Both the position numbers and the translations under genes were made by a program. The notes under the pieces are model-generated. The model saw only the letters and a program-made list of their open reading frames with translations. It did not search any database and was not told the origin of the DNA. Positions 24,129 through 31,236 of a stretch of DNA of 31,236 nt are shown one piece after another. Within the stretch, counting starts at the first letter, position 1; each line of letters starts with the position of its first letter. This stretch comes from Spirogloea muscicola. Taxonomy: Eukaryota > Streptophyta > Zygnematophyceae > Spirogloeales > Spirogloeaceae. The stretch lies in the NCBI GenBank assembly GCA_009602725.1, contig WELB01000129.1, positions 341,574 through 372,809 of the forward strand, given 5' to 3'.

Positions 24129-27100
24129 ATGGTCGGAAGCGCCGCGGCGGCGGCGGCGGCGGCTGCGGCGGCAGGCAAGGCGCTGCGGTGGGGCGGCTCC
24201 GCGCTGCTGGGCCAGCGAGCGGCGGGCCTGGCGCAGCCCAAAGCGGCGGCGTGGGCCTCGGGGCTTCCCCCACGGCGGTCGTCGTCGGCGCGCGCCGTCA
24301 TCAGGCGCCGCAAGGACCCCGAGCTCGACAAGGTGGGCAGGCCCCTGCCGCCAAGCTTCCGCTAAGCTGGGGTTCGAACCCCTGAGGCCCTGCCGACGTA
24401 TCTGGGTCTGGGTTTAGCACAGGGTTTAGTAAAGGGTTACGCAACCGAGGTTTGGCGCTGCTGGCCTCGTGCTCACGACTGTCTTCAAAAGGCACAGAGC
24501 TCCACGCTTTGCTATGGCAAGTGTGTCTTCAAGTGTCAAACTCGAAGCTGTGAACCCGAAGTCATGTGACAAGCTGACCGGCGGAATATGGTCAAAGACC
24601 TGGAGGAGCAGACCTTAATAGAAATTTAGAATGCACACTTTACCCACGGCTTCATGTCTCAGTGCTCTGGATCTGGAAGCACATTAGCTCATACCTTGAG
24701 GCATCCACTTTCAGTGGACAATAGGCGGCTGCAGTCACAGGGTAGGCGCACGCTGTCGTGTACAAGCCCGTTCGATCCCTTAGCAAAGGGCTTAAGGGAT
24801 TGTTTATAATAGCAGTAGCTTGTTGTCATGTCGTTGTGCTCGCTGCCGCCGCAGTGCCCTCCATCAGTGATGTAGCCAAAGACTGAGCAGCTGTAGCTAT
24901 ACGGTAGGGCAAGCACAGTTGCCAGCACCAGCTGGCTGTCCAAGCTGCAGCAGATCCGGCAGATTGCTGCAGCTTGCATGGTGTTGAAGGTGATGGGCTG
25001 CAGCATTCAGCCGCTGCGGCTGATGTGATACCCGCGAGACTGGCGGCGCGGCTGCACAGGTAGTGCAGGTCGACAAGCCGCTGCGCCTGGTGGTGAAGCT
25101 CAAGGAGCTGCTGCTCAAGCAGCCCGAGCGCCGCATGACGCTCCGCGACCTCGGCATGCACCGCAGGTCGGCAGCGGAGCCTGCTTGCCTGACCTCGTCG
25201 CACAATATCAAGCAGCTCTCAGTGACTGCATGTTGAGTTTTGATACAAATACTTATCATAATTATAGCTTATATATTGAATGCTTGCGATGAGGCTCTTT
25301 TCCAGGCCAACTTGCTGCTTCACGGTCAAAGTACGAGCACTACGCCACTATCACTTCTGCAGTAGCTCAGTCACTCAAAGCCCAACTCCTGAGTTCCAAC
25401 AGGCACTTGGGGCTTTCTGGCAAGCGGCGGTGTATTGCGCTGCTGCGCAAGTTTCCAGCGGTGTTTGAGGTTGTGGACGAGTCCCACGGTTATGTGTGGT
25501 TCACGCTTTCGCACGAGGCCGAGGTGCTGTACCAGCGCGAGCAGGCAATCAAGCGCGATATGACCAGCCTGCTCGTGGACAAGGTGAGCGGCCCGTCGAA
25601 TACGGCTCGTAGTCAGTCCATCTAGCAATTTAATTTTCTCTTTGAGTGGCACGTCACAATTTGGCTTTGGGAATTTCTGTTCTCTTCATGCTCCCTTTAG
25701 TGTCAAAAGTAAGACTTTCAAGTCCTTCACCTCAAGTGCTTGAGCATTTTGCGTTGCGCCGCTAGGATTCATCTGCCTCACATCTCTTGAGCCTTTGCTC
25801 TCAAGGAGGTCCAGCGGAGACATGTAATCGCAAATAGCAAGTGCTCTCCGGAGCTAGTCTGCATCCCACTTGAGAAAGGATTACGCCAGTGAATTTGTCG
25901 CATTTTTGTTGCCCAAAGGAGGCACCTGAGTCTGCCACAGACTCTGATGTGTGCATGCACCCTGAACTGACTGAGCGAGGACGCAGCCAGGTCAGGAAGC
26001 TGCTCATGATGTCCATGGAGAAGCGGATATTGGTGGAGCACTTGACGCACCTGCGGCGCGACCTGGGCCTCTCCGACGACTTCCGAATAGAGATGGTGCA
26101 CCAGCACCCGGAGTACTTTGAGGTTGTCGACACGCTGGACGGGCCGGCACTGGAGCTCCGGAAGTGGGACGACCGCCTGGCGGTGACCTTCTGGGAGGTC
26201 AGGCAGAGCAGGAGTCGGGAGGCCGAGGCACGACTGCAGGAGGAGGCCCTGGCCATGGGCTTTCCAGGTCCGGAATCTTGCATCATTTGAGCATTCTCTG
26301 TCTGCTACGATGTTGGGGACTAGGCTTTGGGTTTTTATAGTCAGATTGAAGCCAGAGCTTGGAGCTTGGACCACACCGTACTTGCTCTTGTCAACATGCT
26401 TTCCAGGGCTGATAGTCCACTAGGCTCAAGCATTGGTGTCACGCAGCAAGCTTCTGCATCAATTTGACTCGTTGTAGCCTTGGAGACCAACTTGTCAACT
26501 TGGTGACTGACGTGACAAAACACCAGCAACGGCGCCGCCCTTTTTGTAATGAGTCAGTGTTGTCCACTTTGTCAACACGGTGGTTTTTCTGAGAGAGGGC
26601 AAGTCGAGGGCTGTCTGCATCACCTTCCGTAGCTAACAGCGCTTTGACTGCTTCTCCAGGCCCCAAGAGCCTGCAGCTGCCAAAAGGACTGCAGCTGAAG
26701 CGGAAGGACCTGGACAGCTTGCAGCGCTTTGCAGAGGTCCCCTTTGTCTCGCCATACTCAGATGCGTCACATCACCTGGACCCAACGTCGCCCGAGGCCG
26801 AGAAGCACAACGTGGCGGTCATCTACGAGATGCTTTCTCTGACGCTAGAGAAGAGGCTACTTGTGGACCACCTCACGCACTTCCGCAAGGACTTCAAGCT
26901 CACGCAGGTGGTGCATGAGCTATTGTGGCCTTTATCTGGGTGCTAGCTTGATGGTATCCTCGACATAGCCGCTCCTATTTGCGAAGAACGAGATATATGT
27001 TGCAGTCATTGGCAGCACAACATTGTCTTCGTGTCTCTCATAGCTTTGTGGTGGAACATGTTTGGTCGTCATTGACAACCCTTTTTCCCATTCACTTGGT

Positions 27101-27850
27101 GGCACAGAGGATCAGGAGTCTCCTCATCCGGCACCCTGACCTCTTCTACGTCTCGGAGAAGGGCACACGGGATTCTGTGTTCTTGCGGGACGCCTACAAT
27201 GGCACGGTCCTCAAGGACGAGGAGAAGGATACAATAACACTGGCCATGGAGGAGCTCCGGCGTCTGGTGTATGCTGCTCAGCAGGTAAACTTTGTCAAAG
27301 TGCACAGACTTCTCAAAACCTCAGTACGGCGACCTCATCTTTTAAGCGTCATCCACATTGCCGTGTTTAAGAGGCTCGGAAAATTGTTGGCCACTAAGAC
27401 CTCTACAGTCATGCCATAACTGGAATGTGAATTTCTAGGACGACAACCAGACTAGGACTGGAAGAAACCACAGATCATCGGTTGGCTTGTCCCTACTTGG
27501 CTCGCTGGATGTCAAGTCTCACAGCTGACACGTGTTCGTTGGCTGCAACCCAGAGCCAGAGGCTCAACGCCTTGACGGCAGCAGATGAAGGGTGGGGTGA
27601 GGACGACGGAGCAGCAGACGACTGGGAGCATAAAGAGGATGCCGATGACAGTATGTCAACAGCTACGCGATCTAGCACAGCTCCGATAGGGCAGAGGGGA
27701 ACCACTGAACGTCGTGAAGTTGAGCGATTGGGAAGCGTGGCCAAGTCACAATCGTCCCCCGTTCAGATCCCAAGGAGTCTGGCGGCCACGGCGAAGGTGG
27801 TCACTGTGTTGGAGAAGGACGACACGGGCCCTCCAAAGGAGCGGTGGTAG
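24129..27850 (+). CDS. PORR-domain (plant organelle RNA recognition) protein, organellar
   Basis: Seven exons: 24129-24332, 25060-25166, 25403-25583, 25991-26267, 26660-26907, 27108-27284 and 27554-27850 (TAG), about 496 aa with consistent phases. The N-terminus (poly-Ala, Arg/Ser-rich, RRSSSARAVIRRRKDPELDK) is a typical mitochondrial or plastid presequence leading into the PORR domain. The domain shows LVVKLKELLLKQPERRMTLR, RCIALLRKFPAVFEV, RKLLMMSMEKRILVEHL, HPEYFEVVDT, VPFVSPYSDASHHLD, LSLTLEKRLLVDHLTHFRKD and RHPDLFYVSEKGTRDSVFLR, in the canonical order. Family members bind organellar group II intron RNA or rRNA and aid splicing (WTF1, WTF9, RPD1 class). The last exon adds an acidic tail (DEGWGEDDGAADDWEHKEDA). 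An alternative acceptor at 27438 would give a short 29-residue end instead. AATAAA lies 73 bp past the stop. Confidence 0.92.
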
Positions 27851-27922
27851 CGAAGCTGAGAGCCTGCATGCACCACAACTTTGGCTGGCAATTGCCTGCA
27901 CCAGTGTTGAAGCACTCTCTTT

Positions 27923-27928
27923 AATAAA
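27923..27928 (+). terminator. Polyadenylation signal AATAAA of the PORR gene
   Basis: Canonical AATAAA 73 bp after the PORR stop codon at 27850, supporting the longer last exon. Confidence 0.65.
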
Positions 27929-27934
27929 GAGATC

Positions 27935-28404
27935 TGAAATTGTCCCTGCACTTGATTCTATTTTGTGCTTACACTAGCTGTAGGCTAGATACCACTAATT
28001 GTGGGTATGCATCGCCATGACTGGACTTGATTGGAAATCAATTGAGGACATCTCAGCAAATAGGCTAAAGACTGTGCAGCCAAAGAATCTCAATGGCCTC
28101 CAATTTGGAGTCAATGAGCATCGTGTGGCATCAAAGTCGCGTGATGCCACGGTCGTGCTCCTGTGCAGCTTGGCACAGAGGCAACAATGTTCGTGAAGTA
28201 GCTAAACTGCTGACAAACATGCCAAGGGTTGCAGCCCACAGGATGACCCACACGAGACTGTCATGCAATCTAGCCTTGCTTGTCCAGTATTTGACTGAGG
28301 TGTAATTTGAGGGCTGTTGTGAGCCAGTTTCAAGGCAAAACTGTCGACATCATCGTGCCTTTCAAGGCCTACAAGGCTCCTAGCTTTCAGGTTTCCGATA
28401 GCTG
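27935..28404. other. Spacer between convergent PORR and KDO8P synthase genes
   Basis: Both strands show open frames without a recognised domain. It should contain the KDO8P synthase 3' UTR; no clear minus-strand AATAAA was found. Confidence 0.45.
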
Positions 28405-30998
28405 TCAGTCACCTGACAGCCTGCTGTCATCCAGCATGCGCCTGCCCTTGCTGACTCTCTGCATAACACCACAACCATCTGTTATGTTCTTAGCTATCCG
28501 GCAGTTGTGGTCCAGGGGATGTCTGATCAGCATACTCATGATAGAGCAGCAGAAGCGTACACACTAGGCATGATGTTGTCAGAAGATGGTCAAGTGGCTC
28601 CATTTTGATCGAACTTACCGCTATGGCCATCAGCTCTTCAAGAAGTGGCTGCAGGTTCTCAATGGGCTGCACATGACCAGCAGAAGCTGTGAGGTCATTT
28701 CTAAACACGGAAGTGAGACAAGGAATGAAGCATGAAGTGCTACTTGGCAGTTGAGTAGCCAGAGGACTAATTGTGTAACTGCAGCCAGCTCGCGCCCTCT
28801 ATAGGACAGCTGCAGTGAAGCGAGAACTGGAGAAATGAAGGCGTACTTAGCGGACGGGCTAACATCCAGCCTCATTGTGGAATCTTGGCAGGAGCGTCAG
28901 GATGTAACATTTTTCAGAGCAGATGCTAACATACCCATTGTGTAGGTCCATCTACTGGGGCGCTGTCAGGGTCATCATGCACCTGCCAGCATGGCACAAG
29001 GTGTTCCTAAAGCTTTGCAGCAATATGCATTGCCGATGGAAGCAAAAGCATGTCAGTGCATCAACAAGGGCTGGTCTGCACTGGTGCACTGTGTCGCTCG
29101 CCGGCAGAATCGGGGCCTTACCTCTATAAAGAGGCCGTCTACACCGACGGCGACGCATGCCCTGGCGACAGTTGGCACGAGGTCCCTCAGGCCTCCGCTA
29201 GCAATCCTGCCATCCGGTAGCTGCTCCATACTTGCAACAGCATGACATCCATGAGCAGCATGTGACCTGACTGATGGGAAATCAGGCTACACACAGCAGC
29301 ACAGGGTGCACAACCGGAGCATGTATGGGGGAGTGAGTGCCAATGGGCACTGATCCCAATATCCTGCTGTATTGATGCACAGCTTGGTTGAGCGATGACA
29401 AGAATGCCACTTAAACTCCTTCCTCCAGAATGCCTATTATAACTGACCAAGATCGAGCCAGTTGTTGCTTGCATGGCTCCAATTGTTGTGGAGAAGCGAT
29501 AGCTCATTCACAAACCTTTTGAGCTGCAGGCTGTTGGAGAGCATGGGTGATGTCGGCGACCTGTTCGTAGGCCACCGTGAGAAGGCCTGTCACGTCAGCT
29601 TTGCCATGCCAACAAAACAGATGATATGCCGGGGGCATGGATGGTATCACAGCAATGGCAGCCTCTACTTTGACGGGCTTACCACAGGGCAGGCGGCTTC
29701 CCGGAGCCAGACGAGGTTGCGGGGGTCCATGACCAGGTCATCTAAGCAAATGAGCATGGAGTCAATCGATCAGCAGATGTGAGGCGAAGAACTTAGTTGC
29801 TTGACTGAGTGGCTGATTGATCACACGTGCTCCTGTGCAGAGGTGGCACTTGAGCCTAGTAAGTATTGCAATAGAAGAGGTGGCGCAAGCAGCACGCGGA
29901 AGCTCACGATAGCAAAACATGGTCCCGCGCTCGCAGACCATGACGTGGGGGTTGCCAGCCCCGCGGACTTTCTCGGCCGCACTTGCCATTACCTGTCAGG
30001 GAACGGCTCTTACCAGCATGTTAGAGTTGTTCCTTTTGCAAGGTTACTTGACTGCTCTTCAGATGATCGAATCTGACATAGTCAAGGGGACTTGAGAGAA
30101 GACTGCCCAGCAATACTCAATTCACGAGTTTGGGATCTGACTCAGCTTTCATGCAAGGTGCAGGCTTGGATTGAGAGTCTTGGTCAGATTTCAAGGGTGT
30201 AGGTCTCAGGGGTCAGAGTTTATGATTCGGCAATCAGGAGTGACGGGAACGAAGTAATGGTAAGAGTAAGTGTCCATGCTGGTGAGCACCTGCGCGGCGC
30301 AGAATTGGCCCTTTTTGATGAGGACCACGCGGCCGGTCCTGGCGGCGGCCACCAGGAGGTCTGTCTGGAGGAGACGGGAGGCCGCTCAGTGTCGGGGACA
30401 TCGCCATGTCGGTGGTCGACCCGCTTCAGCTGGAGCTCTGCCAGACACTCGGGGCCAGCCCCGACGACGGCTGAAAGCTGCCGGCATGGGCACAGAGCAT
30501 GGGGAGCACCTGGCGGCACAGGAAGGCGGGGATCTGCAGGATGTCCGCCACGCGCGCCACAGCCTCGCACTGCCGCAGAGGTGGGGCCAAGCCTTGAAGC
30601 CGTGAGGCCACGCCTTCAGAGCCATCTCAGCGAGTGAACCCAAGTGGAAAATCAACGGTGGGCGAGGACCCACCTGGTGGGCCTCATGGACGTCCGTGAC
30701 CACCGGCAGCCGGTGCGCCGCTTTGACCTCCGCCAGCACCTGCCTAGAGCGCCGATGGCCGCCGCCTGGCGCTGACTTGAGGCCTGAGGCGCAAAGCGGC
30801 GAACCCAGGCCTGCAGCTCTGCCTAAACCCCGAACTCTGACCGCAAATCGTAAACCCAAAATCCTAAAGCTTAGAAGAGAGCGGGCCAGCGGTGGGGCTA
30901 CCTCGAGGCCGCGCTGGAGGCCGGGCCCGCGGAAGGAGCCGCCGGACGTGCGGTTGGCCTTGTCGAAGCTGCTCTTGAAGACCAGCAGGAGGCCGAGC
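28405..30998 (-). CDS. KDSA: 3-deoxy-8-phosphooctulonate (KDO8P) synthase, N-terminus outside window
   Basis: Eleven exons on the minus strand: 30998-30902, 30739-30674, 30569-30510, 30364-30290, 29992-29908, 29741-29683, 29560-29516, 29220-29122, 28982-28935, 28666-28619 and 28458-28405 (TGA). All phases agree. The chain reads [131 protein letters not shown] and ARVSKGRR. KdsA condenses phosphoenolpyruvate with arabinose 5-phosphate to KDO8P, the precursor of KDO, which plants place in rhamnogalacturonan II pectin. The first ~25-35 residues (start to the strand before LVFKSS) must lie beyond 31000 or off the window. The last residues after RVSKG differ from the usual LTP end of plant homologues. 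Confidence 0.93.
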
Positions 30999-31011
30999 CT
31001 GCAAGCGCGCA

Positions 31012-31060
31012 CGCCGTCAGCCGTCAGGCGTCAGGCGTCAGGACCCAGGCGTCAGGCGGC
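31012..31060. repeat. CGTCAGG heptamer tandem repeat
   Basis: Several copies of (C)GTCAGGC follow one another in the intron upstream of the first visible KDO8P synthase exon. The remaining 176 bp to the window end are GC- and CGG-rich with no exon recognised. Confidence 0.7.
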
Positions 31061-31236
31061 AGAGGCGGGCCCGCCGGCGACGACGGCGGCGGTGACAGCC
31101 TCGTGTACGGCCGTGCAGCCGGGCATGCGACGGTCGCCACAAGGGGCCCCGCAGTCCCCGGAGCGTGCGGAGCGGCGGCGGGTGACGACGGCGGCGACGA
31201 CGGCGGCGAGTGCGGCGGCGGGGAGCGCGGCGGCGT

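Noticed and set aside
24369-24384. GGGGTTCGAACCCC, resembling a tRNA T-arm / B box
   Set aside because: It is a perfect palindrome just after PORR exon 1. No matching A box, D-arm, anticodon arm or acceptor stem could be built upstream, so no tRNA is called.
24405-24440. GGGTTTAG-like motifs resembling plant telomere repeats (also AAACCC-like motifs near 30825-30870)
   Set aside because: Only two or three degenerate, irregularly spaced copies; too few for an interstitial telomere tract.
28307-28567. Plus-strand frame with GKTVDIIVPFKAYKAPSF
   Set aside because: The stretch looks protein-like and ends at a possible donor, but no family was recognised, no partner exon was found, and it overlaps the KDO8P synthase last exon antisense.

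Overview
The window is nuclear DNA of a photosynthetic eukaryote of the green lineage. Its genes are split by spliceosomal introns (GT...AG, often TGCAG acceptors), coding exons are GC-rich, and several products are plastid or plant-type proteins: an ACHT-class thioredoxin, the thylakoid protein HHL1, a plant organelle RNA recognition (PORR) protein and KDO8P synthase. PORR and HHL1 point to a streptophyte (alga or early-diverging land plant) rather than a chlorophyte. That is inference from gene content, and the species is not identifiable from the sequence. Three single Ns (3445, 11487, 20598) sit in low-complexity or GC-rich DNA and probably mark small gaps or uncertain lengths.

Layout. 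1-1638 (+): 3' part of an ACHT-like thioredoxin gene, with 140-bp repeats in its first intron. 1639-4011: repeats and a roughly 480-bp CT microsatellite. 4012-5872 (+): gene of the tocopherol-cyclase-like family, with an in-frame stop. 6600-11498 (-): ten-exon JmjN/JmjC/C5HC2 histone demethylase gene, convergent with the previous one, with a paired G-box upstream. 12.0-20.4 kb: a repeat island. It holds a dispersed family of hairpin-forming repeats and a rearranged wreck of Ty3/gypsy-type retroelements. The wreck carries a DNMT3-like cytosine methyltransferase domain and a PHD finger behind the integrase, in three blocks of alternating strand that form a large palindrome. A perfect 102-bp direct repeat flanks it. 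20691-22909 (+): HHL1, six exons. 24129-27850 (+): PORR gene, seven exons. 28405-30998 (-): eleven exons of KDO8P synthase, whose first exon(s) lie beyond the right edge.

How they relate. The host genes are unrelated housekeeping and chloroplast functions: redox signalling, photosystem II protection, organelle intron splicing, KDO synthesis for cell wall pectin, and chromatin demethylation. There is no operon-like logic. The novelty is in the repeat island, where a retroelement appears to have combined its own DNA-methylation and chromatin-reading domains. All copies here are broken by nonsense, frameshift and inversion. Exon models were made by matching phase at each junction and by recalled family conservation; no transcript or database evidence was available.
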